A stretch of DNA of 45,336 nucleotides from Thiomonas bhubaneswarensis. Its GTDB lineage: Bacteria; Pseudomonadota; Gammaproteobacteria; Burkholderiales; Burkholderiaceae_C. The notes under the pieces are model-generated. The model searched no databases, was not told where the DNA came from, and saw only the letters and a program-made list of their open reading frames with translations. Of the stretch, positions 8,861 through 17,745 are shown one piece after another. Made by a program: the position numbers and the translations under genes. The stretch covers positions 1 through 45,336 of the forward strand of contig NZ_LIPV01000015.1 in NCBI RefSeq assembly GCF_001418255.1. The letters run 5' to 3'. Position 1 is the first letter of the stretch. Each line of letters opens with the position of its first letter.

Positions 8861-9321
8861 CGTCAGCACGCATGCTTCAGGGGTGGGTTCTGCTGCTGGC
8901 CCTGTGCGGCGCAACGCCCACCTGGGCCGCCCAGACCGAGGTGAACACCGGCCTGCCGCAAGTGCGGCTGCAGATCGGCCGCCACGCCATCACCGCCGAG
9001 GTGGCCGCGACCGACGAGCAGCAGCAGATCGGCCTGATGAACCGCCGCAGCCTGGCGCCGGATCACGGCATGATCTTCGTCTTCGCCCGCACCCAGCCGG
9101 TCTGCATGTGGATGAAAAACACCCTCATGCCGCTGTCGGTGGCCTTCATCACCGCGCAGGGCCGCATCGTCAACATCGCCGACATGCAGCCGCAGACCGA
9201 AGACGTGCATTGCGCGCAGACCGAGGTGCGCTACGCGCTGGAAGCGCCTCTGCACTGGTTCGCGCAACGCGGCATCGGGCCGGGCATGAACGTGCGAGGT
9301 CTGCCGCCGGGGAGTCGTTGA
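8857..9321 (+). CDS. DUF192 family exported protein
   Basis: 154 residues, ATG at 8857 behind a GGGAG ribosome-binding sequence and overlapping the ispF stop. A signal peptide (hydrophobic VLLLALCGA, predicted cleavage near TWA-AQ) indicates export. The body carries the DUF192 hallmarks: [36 protein letters not shown] with the invariant Trp-Met-Lys-Asn-Thr core, and the C-terminal GIGPGM turn. DUF192 proteins are small beta-barrel proteins of unknown biochemical role, often near envelope genes. The coupling to ispDF may be incidental. Confidence 0.88.
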   Translation: MTSARMLQGWVLLLALCGATPTWAAQTEVNTGLPQVRLQIGRHAITAEVAATDEQQQIGLMNRRSLAPDHGMIFVFARTQPVCMWMKNTLMPLSVAFITAQGRIVNIADMQPQTEDVHCAQTEVRYALEAPLHWFAQRGIGPGMNVRGLPPGSR

Positions 9322-9443
9322 CTGTCGGGGGCGACACAACTGGTGACATCTGCGTGCGGAGTGCATGTCGCTGAAGGGGTGTGACTTTCGTTGATTCGAC
9401 ATGGCTGCCATGGTCGTGTTTTCAAACTCAATGAAAGTCCATC

Positions 9444-9779
9444 ATGCACACACTCCTTCGTTCCTCGATGTTCGCGCTGGCTGCGGCCAGCGCTCTGCTC
9501 ACCGCACCGCTGGCCATGGCCGAAACGCCATGGCAGGCGGCTCATCCGGCGCGCGCTCAGGTTCTTGAGCGCGCCGCACAACTCGATCGGCGCATTGCCC
9601 ACGCCCGCTGGATGGGCGCGATCAGCCCATGGCGAGCCGCCGCCCTGCAACGCCAGGTGGCGCAGGTGCGGTGGCGGCAAGACCTCATGGCGCGCCGCCA
9701 GGGCGGCGATCTGGTGCGCGGTCAGTGGTGGGCGCTGAACCGTCAGGAAGACGCCATCAGCCGGGAGATCGCGCAATGA
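9444..9779 (+). CDS. Small exported protein of unknown function
   Basis: 111 residues with a clear Sec signal peptide (cleavage predicted after A26 in AMA-ET). The mature part is about 85 residues, helical and rich in Arg, Gln, Trp and Ala (for example RQVAQVRWRQDLMARR), suggesting a basic periplasmic helical protein. I do not recognise a family. Its stop overlaps the start of the following lipoprotein in an ATGA junction, so the two are almost certainly co-translated. The pair precedes the DUF1800/DUF1501 genes. The 122 bp upstream probably hold the promoter of this four-gene unit. Confidence 0.7.
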   Translation: MHTLLRSSMFALAAASALLTAPLAMAETPWQAAHPARAQVLERAAQLDRRIAHARWMGAISPWRAAALQRQVAQVRWRQDLMARRQGGDLVRGQWWALNRQEDAISREIAQ

Positions 9780-10006
9780 CGGCTCCCACGAAGCGAGCGG
9801 CCCGTCAGCCCCGGTTGGCCCGCCTGCCCCTGGCCGCGCTGGGTCTCTCGGCAAGTCTGCTGCTCGGCGGCTGCTATGTGGCGCCGATCGCCCCGGCGCG
9901 CGCGTCGGGCGCGGTGGTGGTGCGGCCGGAGGGCGGGGGTTGCTGGCATCACGGCTGGCGCGGGCCTTATGGCGCATGGCACCCGGGGCACTGGGGCGTG
10001 TGCTGA
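9776..10006 (+). CDS. Small His/Trp/Gly-rich lipoprotein
   Basis: 76 residues starting at ATG 9776, overlapping the upstream stop by four bases. After a basic N-terminus the hydrophobic segment ends in lipobox LLGGC, with predicted lipidation at Cys33. The 43-residue mature chain ends in a Gly/His/Trp-rich stretch (GGGCWHHGWRGPYGAWHPG) with two further cysteines (GGGC and the C-terminal GVC). Four His and two Cys in so short a chain could bind metal or haem; that is inference. The DUF1800 gene starts 21 bp downstream. Confidence 0.65.
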   Translation: MTAPTKRAARQPRLARLPLAALGLSASLLLGGCYVAPIAPARASGAVVVRPEGGGCWHHGWRGPYGAWHPGHWGVC

Positions 10007-10027
10007 GAGGCTGTGAACCCATCCACC

Positions 10028-11701
10028 ATGACTTCACTTCGCAATCCCTCGCGCCGCCATTGGCTGGGGCGGCTCGCCGCCCTGGGCGTAGGCCATGCCA
10101 TGCTGGACGTCCCCGCCATGGCCCAGATGACTGCGTCGCCGGGCCCGGTCTTGCCGCCCCCCATGGGCGGGCTGGACGCCGCGGCTGCGGCCGATCCGGT
10201 AGCGTTCCTCGACCGCGTGGGCTGGGGCGCCAGCGCCGGGCAGTTGCAGGCCTTGGCGCGGTTTGGAGCTACCGCCTACCTGCAGAAGCAACTGCAACCC
10301 GATCCCGATCCAGCGCTGCCGCCTGACTGGTCGGCGCAGCTTGCGGCACTGCCGGTGAATCAGCCGCTCGAAGTGCTGATCCCGCCCATCGTGCGGCAGG
10401 AGCGGGCCATACGCCAGGCCCGCAAGGACGACCCGCAGGTCGGCGCGGCCGACGTCGAGGCGCGTCTGAAGGCGATCAACCGCTTCAAATTCGACCTCGC
10501 CCAGCAGGCCGCGGCGCAGCAGGTGGTGCTGGGTCTGTACGCGCGCAACGGGCTGCAGCAGCGCCTGAGCTGGTTCTGGCTGAATCACTTCAACGTGTTT
10601 CGCGGCGGCAATATCGGCCCGATGATGGGCGATTACACCCAGCGCGTCATCGCACCGCATGCGCTGGGGCGGTTCCGCGATCTGCTGCGCGCCACCATGT
10701 TTTCGCCGCAGATGCTGCTCTACCTGAACAACGCGCAGAACGCCCGCGGTCATGTGAACGAAAACTATGCGCGCGAAGTGATGGAGCTGCACACCCTGGG
10801 TGTGGGAGGCGGCTACACCCAGACCGATGTGACCAACCTCGCGCGCGTGCTCACCGGGCTGGGGGTGGATCTGCTGGACAAGCCGGTGCGGGTGCGCCCG
10901 GCGCTGCGCGCCGATCTGTGGCAGCAGGGGCTGGTGGTGTTCAACCCCGCGCGGCACGATCCCGATCCCAAGATCGTGCTCGGCCAAACCTTTCAGGGCC
11001 GCGGTCTGGATGACATCGACGCCGTCATCACCCTGCTGGCCGATCACCCCGCTACGGCGCGGCACGTCAGCACGGAACTTGTCCAGTATTTCGTCGCCGA
11101 TGTGCCGCCGCGGGAGCTGGTCGAACTCATGGTGCAGCGCTGGCGAGCCACGGGCGGCCAGATCGCCGAAGTGCTGCGAGCGATGTTCACCAACCCCGTG
11201 TTCATCGCCAGCCTGCGTCAGCCTCAGTTCAAGGACCCGATGCGCTATGTGCTGTCGGCCTTGCGCGCCACGCTGGGGGACGAGCCGATCAGCAATCCGC
11301 AGCCGGTGCTGGGCATGCTGGCCCGCCTGGGCGAGCCGCTGTTCGGTCGCCAGACGCCCGACGGCTATCCGCTGGGATCGAGCGCCTGGGACGGCTCGGG
11401 CCAGCTCACCACGCGCTTCGAAGTGGCGCGGCAGATCGGGGCCGGTGCACCAGCGCTGTTCGCGCCCATGCCCGACTTCATGCGCCAGAGCGCCCCCTCC
11501 GCCACGGGTGCGGCAGGCGAAACCATGAGCGCCACCGCCCGTCCGCCACACCGCCCACCGCCCGATCTGGCACGCAGCGCGGTCTATCTGGCGCAACAAA
11601 ATCAGCTCGGCACCGCCACCCTGCGTGCGCTGGCGCAGGCCGACAACCGCCTCAGCTGGAACACGCTGTGGCTTTCGTCGCCCGAATTCATGAACGCCTG
11701 A
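10028..11701 (+). CDS. DUF1800 family protein, Tat-exported
   Basis: 557 residues. The N-terminus has a twin-arginine signal (SRRHWLGRLAALG), pointing to folded export to the periplasm. The body has DUF1800 signatures: VAFLDRVGWGAS near the N-terminus, WFWLNHFNVF, the diagnostic NENYAREVMELHTLGV, and DYRDP-like C-terminal elements around YPLGSSAWDGS. An in-frame GTG at 10013 is an alternative start, but the GAGAGG sequence sits only two bases before it, so ATG 10028 is preferred. DUF1800 and DUF1501 genes commonly occur as a pair; the joint role is not established. It ends 11 bp before the DUF1501 start. Confidence 0.88.
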   Translation: MTSLRNPSRRHWLGRLAALGVGHAMLDVPAMAQMTASPGPVLPPPMGGLDAAAAADPVAFLDRVGWGASAGQLQALARFGATAYLQKQLQPDPDPALPPDWSAQLAALPVNQPLEVLIPPIVRQERAIRQARKDDPQVGAADVEARLKAINRFKFDLAQQAAAQQVVLGLYARNGLQQRLSWFWLNHFNVFRGGNIGPMMGDYTQRVIAPHALGRFRDLLRATMFSPQMLLYLNNAQNARGHVNENYAREVMELHTLGVGGGYTQTDVTNLARVLTGLGVDLLDKPVRVRPALRADLWQQGLVVFNPARHDPDPKIVLGQTFQGRGLDDIDAVITLLADHPATARHVSTELVQYFVADVPPRELVELMVQRWRATGGQIAEVLRAMFTNPVFIASLRQPQFKDPMRYVLSALRATLGDEPISNPQPVLGMLARLGEPLFGRQTPDGYPLGSSAWDGSGQLTTRFEVARQIGAGAPALFAPMPDFMRQSAPSATGAAGETMSATARPPHRPPPDLARSAVYLAQQNQLGTATLRALAQADNRLSWNTLWLSSPEFMNA

Positions 11702-11712
11702 AGGACCTCGCC

Positions 11713-12927
11713 ATGCAACGCCGCCAATTTCTGCAAACCGCCACCGCCGCCGCGCTGGCCGCGCCCATGACCCGCCTTTGGGCGGCGCCCACCGCGCAGG
11801 GGCAGCCCAAATTCATCCTGGTCTTTCTGCGCGGGGCCTATGACGCCACGAATCTGCTGGTGCCTTACGCCAACGACTTCTATTACACCTCGCGCCCGCA
11901 TATCGCCGTGCCCAGGCAAGGTGATGGCGCCGATACGGCCATCGCGCTGAATGCCGACTGGGCGCTGCATCCGGCGCTGAGCGATTCGCTGTTGCCACTG
12001 TGGCAGGCCCGGCAATTGGCCTTCGTGCCCTTCGCCGGCACGCGCGACATGACCCGCAGCCACTTCGAGACCCAGGATCACATCGAGCTCGGCCAGGGCG
12101 TGCAGACCCGCGACTTCGACGACGGCTTTCTCAACCGCCTGGTGCGGCAGATCGGCGGCCGCGCGCAGCCCATGGCTTTCACCGCGCAGTTGCCCCTCTC
12201 GCTGCGGGGCACGCAGCGCGTGCCCAACCTCGCCATTGCCCTGGCCGGGCATACGGGTATCGATGATCGACAGCGCTCGCTGATCGAGAGCATGTGGCAG
12301 GGCTCGGCGCAGGGCGCTGCGGTGCGCGAAGGCTTTGCCGTGCACCAGACGGTGGCACAGGACATGCAAGCCTCGGGCTGGCAGGCCGAAATGGTCGCCG
12401 CCAGCCGCGGCGCGGTGGCGCCCAAGGGCTTCGTCGCCGAGGCAGTGCGCGTGGGCGGGCTCATGCGCGACAGTTTCAACGTCGGCTTCATCGACGTGGG
12501 CGGCTGGGATACCCATGTCAACGAAGCCACCGACAACGGCGCCCGCGGCCAGCTCGCCGACAAACTGGCCGCACTCGGCCAGGGGCTGGCCGGGATGGCG
12601 CAGGCCATGGGGCCGGCCTGGGGCAATACCACCGTGGTCGTGCTCAGCGAATTCGGCCGCACTTTTCGCGAAAACGGCAATCGTGGCACCGATCACGGCC
12701 ACGGCACGGTGTATTGGGTGCTGGGCGGCGCGGTGCGCGGCGGGCGCATCGCGGGCGAGCAGATCGTGCAGTCGCCCTCTACCCTGAACCAGAACCGCGA
12801 CGACCCGGTGCTGACCGACTACCGCGACCTGCTTGGCGGCCTGTTCCGGCGGCTGTGGGGCTTGCAGCCCGCGCAGATCGAGGCGGTCTTTCCCGGAAGC
12901 AGGCCGGTCGATCTGCAACTGGTGTGA
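11713..12927 (+). CDS. DUF1501 family protein, Tat-exported
   Basis: 404 residues with an N-terminal RRQFLQ twin-arginine motif and an Ala-rich hydrophobic stretch. The family belongs to the alkaline phosphatase/sulfatase-like fold. Visible hallmarks are FLRGAYDATNLLVPY, FIDVGGWDTHVNE, and SEFGRTFRENG followed by GTDHGHG, which carry the likely metal-binding Asp and His residues. ATG 11713 follows the DUF1800 stop by 11 bp, so the two are probably co-expressed. Substrate is unknown. It ends the unit, converging with sodB. Confidence 0.88.
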   Translation: MQRRQFLQTATAAALAAPMTRLWAAPTAQGQPKFILVFLRGAYDATNLLVPYANDFYYTSRPHIAVPRQGDGADTAIALNADWALHPALSDSLLPLWQARQLAFVPFAGTRDMTRSHFETQDHIELGQGVQTRDFDDGFLNRLVRQIGGRAQPMAFTAQLPLSLRGTQRVPNLAIALAGHTGIDDRQRSLIESMWQGSAQGAAVREGFAVHQTVAQDMQASGWQAEMVAASRGAVAPKGFVAEAVRVGGLMRDSFNVGFIDVGGWDTHVNEATDNGARGQLADKLAALGQGLAGMAQAMGPAWGNTTVVVLSEFGRTFRENGNRGTDHGHGTVYWVLGGAVRGGRIAGEQIVQSPSTLNQNRDDPVLTDYRDLLGGLFRRLWGLQPAQIEAVFPGSRPVDLQLV

Positions 12928-12936
12928 ACCTCGCAT

Positions 12937-12961
12937 AAAAAAAGCCCGCGGTCTGCGGGCT
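12937..12961 (-). terminator. Rho-independent terminator of sodB
   Basis: Read on the minus strand, a seven-base-pair stem (AGCCCGC/GCGGGCT, five-base loop) is followed by seven U residues. It lies 20 bp beyond the sodB stop. Its position between convergent genes may also limit read-through from the DUF1501 gene. Confidence 0.85.
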
Positions 12962-12981
12962 ATTCCGTCGAGGTGGGTCGA

Positions 12982-13563
12982 TCAGCCGAAGTTCTTTTCG
13001 GCAAAGTCCCAGTTGACCAGCTTGTCGAGGAAGGTGGTGACAAAGTCGGGGCGGCGATTGCGGAAGTCGATGTAGTAGGCGTGCTCCCAGACGTCCACGG
13101 TCAGCAGCGCCTTGTCGGCGGTGGTCAGGGGCGTCTGGCCGTTGGAGGTGTTGACGATGTCCACGCTGCCATCGGGCTTCTTCACCAGCCAGGTCCAGCC
13201 CGAACCGAAGTTGCCCACGGCCGACTTGTGGAAGGCTTCCTTGAAGGCGGCAAAGCTGCCCCATTTGGCGTTGATGGCCGCAGCCAGCGCGCCCTTGGGC
13301 TCGCCACCGCCACCCGGCTTGAGGCAGTTCCAGAAAAAGGTGTGGTTCCACACCTGGGCGCTGTTGTTGAACAGGCCCCCGCTGGCCTTCTTGATGATGT
13401 CTTCAAGCGGCATGTTCTCGAATTCGGTGCCCTTGATGAGGTTGTTGGTGTTGTTCACATAGGCCTGATGGTGCTTGCCGTGGTGGTACTCCAGGGTCTC
13501 GCGCGACATGTGCGGGGCCAGCGCATCGGGGGCAAAGGGCAGGGGGGGCAGTTCGTGTTGCAT
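12982..13563 (-). CDS. sodB: Iron-type superoxide dismutase
   Basis: Cytoplasmic dismutation of superoxide to oxygen and hydrogen peroxide. The 193-residue protein has the four metal ligands H27 ([10 protein letters not shown]), H74 (VWNHTFFW), D157 and H161 ([13 protein letters not shown]). The [12 protein letters not shown] segment is the Fe-type signature, although metal choice cannot be proved from sequence. ATG 13563 has an excellent AAGGAG site seven bases upstream. It follows xseA on the same strand after a 73-bp gap. That gap and the end of xseA hold a possible promoter (TTGAGC, 19 bp, TAGAAT at 13640-13610). A strong terminator follows. Confidence 0.95.
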   Translation of the reverse strand: MQHELPPLPFAPDALAPHMSRETLEYHHGKHHQAYVNNTNNLIKGTEFENMPLEDIIKKASGGLFNNSAQVWNHTFFWNCLKPGGGGEPKGALAAAINAKWGSFAAFKEAFHKSAVGNFGSGWTWLVKKPDGSVDIVNTSNGQTPLTTADKALLTVDVWEHAYYIDFRNRRPDFVTTFLDKLVNWDFAEKNFG

Positions 13564-13636
13564 GGGCTTCTCCTTGGTGAGTGGCTTAACAGAATGCTCG
13601 ACTTTGTCCATTCTAGGAACAGCGGTGCCGCCCTGC

Positions 13637-15076
13637 TCAAGTCGGCGGGATGTCCGTACCGAGGGGATGGGGCTGGGCCTCGATCCGGGCAATGTCGAGG
13701 CGCAGCGCGCGTTGCGCATCGGCCAGCAGCAGCGGCGCGTGCGGGTCGAGCTGCGCAAGGTCGCGCAGCACATAGCCTTGAGCGTCCATGCCCAGCAGAT
13801 AGCCGCGTGCCAGGGTGGCGCGGGGGCTGAGCAACTGAAGGTGTTGCGCGGCCCGGTCGAGCCGTCTGGCGGCATCCGCGAGCTGGCGTGACAGGGCGTC
13901 GGGCAGGGCCTGCTGCCAGTGATCCATGCGTTCGCGCTCTCGCGGCAGCCGCTGGCGCAAGGCGCGGTTCAGTCCCTGTTGAAGGAGATGCAGGCGCTGA
14001 GCGTGCAGACGGGGCAGATCGCGCAAGCCCTGCTGCAGACGCCACTGAAGCTGGGCGAGGCGGTGCTGCGGCGCGGCCAGTAGCGCGGCAGGCTGCGGCC
14101 AGCGCAGCGCAAGGCGGTCGCAACGCTGTTGCTCGCGCTGCAACTGGCGCCGCATGGCGCTGCCCAGGCGATGCGCGGCATGGTTCAGGGCGTCGGCCAG
14201 AGTCGCCTGCGCGGGCACGGCGAGTTCGGCTGCGGCGGTGGGGGTCGGCGCCCTGAGGTCTGCGGCGAAATCGGCCAGGGTGAAGTCGGTCTCGTGGCCC
14301 ACGCCGCTGACCACGGGCAAGGCACAGGCAGCGATGGCGCGGACCAGGGATTCGTCGTTGAAGGCCCAGAGATCGTCCAGGCTGCCTCCGCCGCGCACCA
14401 GCAGAATCACATCGACCTCACGGCGCGCCTGCGCGCGCTGCAGTGCGGCCCTCAACTCGGCGGGGGCGGCCGTGCCCTGCACGCTTGCCGGATAAACCAC
14501 CACGCGCACCTGCGGGCTGCGCCGCTTCAGCGTGGTGAGCACGTCTCGCAGGGCCGCGGCCTGCAGCGAGGTGATCACGCCGACGGCGCGCGGCATGGCG
14601 GGCAGGGGCCGCTTGCGCACGGCGTCGAACAGGCCTTCGCCCTGGAGTTTGGCCTTGAGGCGCAGAAAGGCTTCGAGCAGCGCGCCCTCGCCATCGGGTT
14701 GCACGCTTTCGACGATGAGCTGGAGGTCGCCTCGGGGCTCGTAGATCGACACCGTGGCGCGCAGCCGCACGCTCAGTCCGTTGCGCAGGGCGATGGCGGC
14801 GTTGCCCGCGCGTTGGCGGAACCAGACGCAACGCAGTTGCGCCGCTCCGTCCTTGAGGTTGAAGTACTGGTGGCCGCTCGCGGCGCGCACCAGACCCGAC
14901 ACCTCACCTCGCACCGTGAGGCTGTTGAAGCGGGCGTTGAGCGCGTCGGAGAAGGCCTGGGCGAGCGCCGAGACCGTCCACACCAGCGGGCCGTCTGAGG
15001 TGCGATTCAAGGCTGTTTTCCTGCGACGGCGAGGCGCTGGCGCAAGGGGATGTGCACATTTTGCGTGCGGATGCAT
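13637..15076 (-). CDS. xseA: Exodeoxyribonuclease VII large subunit
   Basis: Large subunit of the single-strand-specific exonuclease used in mismatch repair and recombination; it needs a small subunit (XseB), which is not in the window. The 479-residue product has an N-terminal OB-fold (about 30-130, [11 protein letters not shown] to [10 protein letters not shown]). The catalytic core follows, with [47 protein letters not shown] and [11 protein letters not shown]. Next is a long Arg/Gln/Leu-rich coiled-coil, and then a C-terminal [12 protein letters not shown] strand. The start at ATG 15076 is provisional; about 25 residues precede the conserved OB-fold, and a TTG nearer to it is possible. 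Confidence 0.93.
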   Translation of the reverse strand: MHPHAKCAHPLAPAPRRRRKTALNRTSDGPLVWTVSALAQAFSDALNARFNSLTVRGEVSGLVRAASGHQYFNLKDGAAQLRCVWFRQRAGNAAIALRNGLSVRLRATVSIYEPRGDLQLIVESVQPDGEGALLEAFLRLKAKLQGEGLFDAVRKRPLPAMPRAVGVITSLQAAALRDVLTTLKRRSPQVRVVVYPASVQGTAAPAELRAALQRAQARREVDVILLVRGGGSLDDLWAFNDESLVRAIAACALPVVSGVGHETDFTLADFAADLRAPTPTAAAELAVPAQATLADALNHAAHRLGSAMRRQLQREQQRCDRLALRWPQPAALLAAPQHRLAQLQWRLQQGLRDLPRLHAQRLHLLQQGLNRALRQRLPRERERMDHWQQALPDALSRQLADAARRLDRAAQHLQLLSPRATLARGYLLGMDAQGYVLRDLAQLDPHAPLLLADAQRALRLDIARIEAQPHPLGTDIPPT

Positions 15077-15418
15077 TCAGCACGGCGACGTGTCGAAAAA
15101 TGCCGAGGAAACATGGTAAGTTATTGAAAAACAATAAAAATTTGTTGATTAAAAAAGCGTCACATTAAGCCGGGGGCTTGATTTTGCGCGACTTGGCCGC
15201 GCCGTTCAGCGGTTTCCCACAGAGTTGTCCACAGAAAGATGGGATAACTTCCGTGGGCCGAGAGGCCGGGCACCGCGGGCGGACTCCAGACCGATTGTCC
15301 GCGACTTTGGCCACCCGGCATAATGCTGCGCTGGCAGGCCGGACGCGCGGGTACGGGAGCAGCCCCGATGCGCGCCCGCCGAGGAGTTCTGCAACACAAA
15401 ACGCAAAGGAAGCATCCC
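15077..15418. promoter_or_regulatory. Divergent xseA/exbB intergenic region
   Basis: These 342 bp contain no convincing gene. The xseA-proximal part (about 15100-15170) is the most AT-rich stretch of the window and includes the inverted repeat TTATTG-AAAAA-CAATAA (15121-15137). It also has an IHF-like sequence (minus strand AATCAACAAATTT, 15138-15150). Promoters for xseA (leftward) and the exbB operon (rightward) should lie here, but I could not assign -35/-10 pairs with confidence. A pair of DnaA-box-like nonamers lies at 15213-15233. Confidence 0.45.
15213..15233 (+). promoter_or_regulatory. Two DnaA-box-like nonamers
   Basis: TTTCCCACA (15213-15221) and TTGTCCACA (15225-15233) are direct repeats spaced 12 bp start to start. 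The second differs from the TTATNCACA consensus at one base, the first at two. They could bind DnaA and tie the envelope operon to the cell cycle. Two boxes alone are weak evidence and do not make an origin. Confidence 0.3.
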
Positions 15419-16039
15419 ATGTTGCACATGGTGGAAGCCGCGGGTTGGCCGATCTGGCCCTTGATACTGTGCTCGATCGTCGCGCTGGCGGTGATTTTCG
15501 AGCGGCTGGCCAGTCTGCGCCGGGCCCGCATCCTGCCGCCCAAGCTGCTCGACGAAGCCCTTAATGTTTCGGCCAAGCAACTGCCAGCGCCGGATGTGAT
15601 CGACAAACTGGAACGCAACTCGCCGCTGGGCGCGGTGCTGGCCAGCGGTTTTCGCTCCGTGGCGCGTCCGCATGCCAGCGCGGTGGGGTTGCAGGAAGAT
15701 CTGGAGAATGCCGGGCGGCATCAGGTGTATCGGCTGCAGAAGTATCTCAATGCACTGGCCACCGTGGCTTCGGCCGCGCCCCTGCTCGGGCTGTTGGGCA
15801 CGGTCGTGGGCATGATCGAAATTTTCGGCTCGCAGAGCACGGCAGGCACCGACCCGACGGTGCTGGCGCACGGCATTTCCGTGGCGCTCTACAACACCGC
15901 GCTGGGGCTGATCGTTGCAGTGCCATCGCTGATTTTCTACCGCTACTTCCGCAGCCGCGTGGACGACTACACAGTGGAACTGGAACAGGCGGCACGGCGT
16001 CTGGACACGCATCTGCAAAGCTATCTGCCGCGCCGCTGA
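15419..16039 (+). CDS. exbB: MotA/TolQ/ExbB proton channel family protein
   Basis: 206-residue inner-membrane component of an ExbBD (or TolQR) proton-driven energiser. Three membrane segments are visible: WPIWPLILCSIVALAVIFERL near the N-terminus, ASAAPLLGLLGTVVGMIEIF in the middle, and VALYNTALGLIVAVPSLIFY near the C-terminus. The GLLGTVVGM and NTALGLIVAVP motifs are the family signature. ATG 15419 has AAAGGA upstream. It heads a run with exbD and lpxK. No tonB is in the window, so whether it energises TonB- or Tol-type transport is unresolved; the gene symbol follows the usual naming of this locus. Confidence 0.9.
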   Translation: MLHMVEAAGWPIWPLILCSIVALAVIFERLASLRRARILPPKLLDEALNVSAKQLPAPDVIDKLERNSPLGAVLASGFRSVARPHASAVGLQEDLENAGRHQVYRLQKYLNALATVASAAPLLGLLGTVVGMIEIFGSQSTAGTDPTVLAHGISVALYNTALGLIVAVPSLIFYRYFRSRVDDYTVELEQAARRLDTHLQSYLPRR

Positions 16040-16072
16040 GCCGGTGGCGCCCACCTCTCTGCGCCGACTGCC

Positions 16073-16492
16073 ATGAACTTCAAACGCCAGACGACCGAAG
16101 ACCCCGAGGTCAACCTCATTCCCCTGATCGATGTGCTGCTGGTCATCCTGATCTTTCTGATGATCAGCACCACCTATTCCAAATTCACCCAACTCAAGAT
16201 CAGCCTGCCCACGGCCGACGCGGAGAAGCTGCAGAACCATCCGCAGGAAATCATCGTGGCGGTGAGTAGCAGCGGCGAGTATGCGGTGAACAAGCAGGTG
16301 CTGCCCGGCCGCACGGTCGGCGCGCTGACGCAGTCGCTGCTCGACGCGGCCAAGGGCAAGACCGACACCATGGTGGTCATCAGTGCCGATGCGCAGGCGA
16401 CCCAGCAGTCCGTGGTGAACGTGATGGAGGCCGCGCGGGCGGCGGGCTTGAGCCGCCTGACCTTCGCCACGCAGCGCAGCCCCGGCTCCTGA
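16073..16492 (+). CDS. exbD: ExbD/TolR family biopolymer transport protein
   Basis: 139 residues: a short cytoplasmic tail, one transmembrane helix (VNLIPLIDVLLVILIFLMIS) and a periplasmic domain. D20 in the LIDVLLV segment matches the essential proton-relay Asp of ExbD/TolR. The periplasmic part has the usual VVISADAQATQQSVVNVM motif. It follows exbB by 33 bp and its stop overlaps the lpxK start by one base (TGATG), indicating an operon. Confidence 0.92.
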   Translation: MNFKRQTTEDPEVNLIPLIDVLLVILIFLMISTTYSKFTQLKISLPTADAEKLQNHPQEIIVAVSSSGEYAVNKQVLPGRTVGALTQSLLDAAKGKTDTMVVISADAQATQQSVVNVMEAARAAGLSRLTFATQRSPGS

Positions 16493-17541
16493 TGGCGTCA
16501 TCCCCCGCGCCCAGCGGCTGGCCCGGCTGGTGGCTGCGCCGCGGTCTGCTGAGCTGGACGCTGTCGCCGCTGTCGCTGCTGTTCGCCGGACTGACGGCGT
16601 TGCGCCGCGCGCTCTATCGCGCCGGGGTGCTGCGCTCTCAGGCGGCGGGGGTGCCGGTCGTCGTGGTGGGCAATCTCACGGTGGGTGGGGCCGGCAAGAC
16701 GCCCCTGATCGCGGCGCTCGCCCAGGGGCTGCAACAGGCCGGGTGGCGGCCGGGCATCGTCTCGCGGGGCTATGGGCGCCGTGTTGCCGGTGGCGACGCG
16801 CCGATCCAGGTCGAGGCGCACAGCGACCCCGCCTTGTGCGGCGATGAACCCGTGCTGCTGGCCCGTCTGACCGGCTGTCCGGTCGTGGTCGGGCGTCGGC
16901 GGGCGCAGGCGGCCCAGGCGCTGCGCGCGGCCCGGCCCGAGGTCGATGTGATTCTGAGCGATGACGGGCTGCAGCATCTTGCCCTGGCGCGCGACATCGA
17001 GCTGGTGGTGGTCGATCAGCGTCTTTGGGGCAATGGCTTCTTGCTGCCGGCCGGGCCGCTGCGCGAGTCGCCCGCAAGAAGTCGCGATGCCACCCTGGGG
17101 CCCGAGGCCGTGCTGCGCAGAATCGACGGCGGCGGCAGGCACTTCGCGCTGCAACGCGGCCCGGGGGACTTCACTCACCTGAGCAGCGGCCTGTCGCTGA
17201 GCCCACCGCAGTTCGTCGAGCGCATCGGCGGCCAGCCGCTCGGCGCCGTCGCTGGGATCGGCCATCCTGCCCAGTTCTTCGACATGCTGCGTGCCTTGGG
17301 GCTGTCGCCGCAGACGCGGGCGCTGGGCGATCACCAGCCGCTTGCCGCTGATGCCCTTGACGGCTTTCCACCAGCCTGCCCGGTGCTGCTGACGGAGAAG
17401 GACGCCATAAAATCCGGGGCTTTGCCGCCCGACCTGCGCGAGCGCTTCTGGGTGGTGGGCCTGCGGCTGCAAACGCCGCCCGACCTTCTGCCCTGGCTGC
17501 AACAACGATTGGAGAAAGCCCGTGGACTCCCGACTGCTTGA
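16492..17541 (+). CDS. lpxK: Tetraacyldisaccharide 4'-kinase
   Basis: Phosphorylates the 4' position of the tetraacyldisaccharide-1-phosphate lipid A precursor at the inner membrane. The 349-residue protein has an N-terminal hydrophobic helix ([18 protein letters not shown]) and a P-loop [11 protein letters not shown] (60-70). It also has VSRGYGRR, the [19 protein letters not shown] block and the [10 protein letters not shown] motif near the C-terminus. The start overlaps the exbD stop by one base, and its 3' end overlaps the next gene by 20 bases. Confidence 0.95.
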   Translation: MASSPAPSGWPGWWLRRGLLSWTLSPLSLLFAGLTALRRALYRAGVLRSQAAGVPVVVVGNLTVGGAGKTPLIAALAQGLQQAGWRPGIVSRGYGRRVAGGDAPIQVEAHSDPALCGDEPVLLARLTGCPVVVGRRRAQAAQALRAARPEVDVILSDDGLQHLALARDIELVVVDQRLWGNGFLLPAGPLRESPARSRDATLGPEAVLRRIDGGGRHFALQRGPGDFTHLSSGLSLSPPQFVERIGGQPLGAVAGIGHPAQFFDMLRALGLSPQTRALGDHQPLAADALDGFPPACPVLLTEKDAIKSGALPPDLRERFWVVGLRLQTPPDLLPWLQQRLEKARGLPTA

Positions 17542-17737
17542 TTTACTCGTCTGCCCGATCTGCAAGGGGTCGCTCCAGTTCGACGCCGCGGCGCAGGAAC
17601 TGATCTGCCCGCGCGACAAGCTGGCCTATCCGTTGCGTGACGACATTCCCCTGATGCTGATCGACCTCGCCCGCGACATGACGGTGCCTGCCGCTCCCAA
17701 CCCCGCGCCCACGGCTGCGGACGAGCCTGCGGCTTGA
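17522..17737 (+). CDS. Trm112-like small zinc-ribbon-type protein (YcaR family)
   Basis: 71 residues starting at GTG 17522 inside the end of lpxK. The family is defined by [14 protein letters not shown] and a second half [20 protein letters not shown], both present here. CPIC is complete, but the second pair is reduced to a single Cys (ICPRD), as in many bacterial members, so zinc binding is doubtful. Bacterial members lie between lpxK and kdsB, as here; their function is unproven. A 20-residue Ala/Pro-rich tail follows. Confidence 0.9.
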   Translation: MDSRLLDLLVCPICKGSLQFDAAAQELICPRDKLAYPLRDDIPLMLIDLARDMTVPAAPNPAPTAADEPAA

Positions 17738-17745
17738 GCGCGGCG

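Noticed and set aside
15213-15247. Replication origin from the DnaA-like boxes
   Set aside because: Only two near-matches, and no dnaA, dnaN, parAB or gidA nearby.
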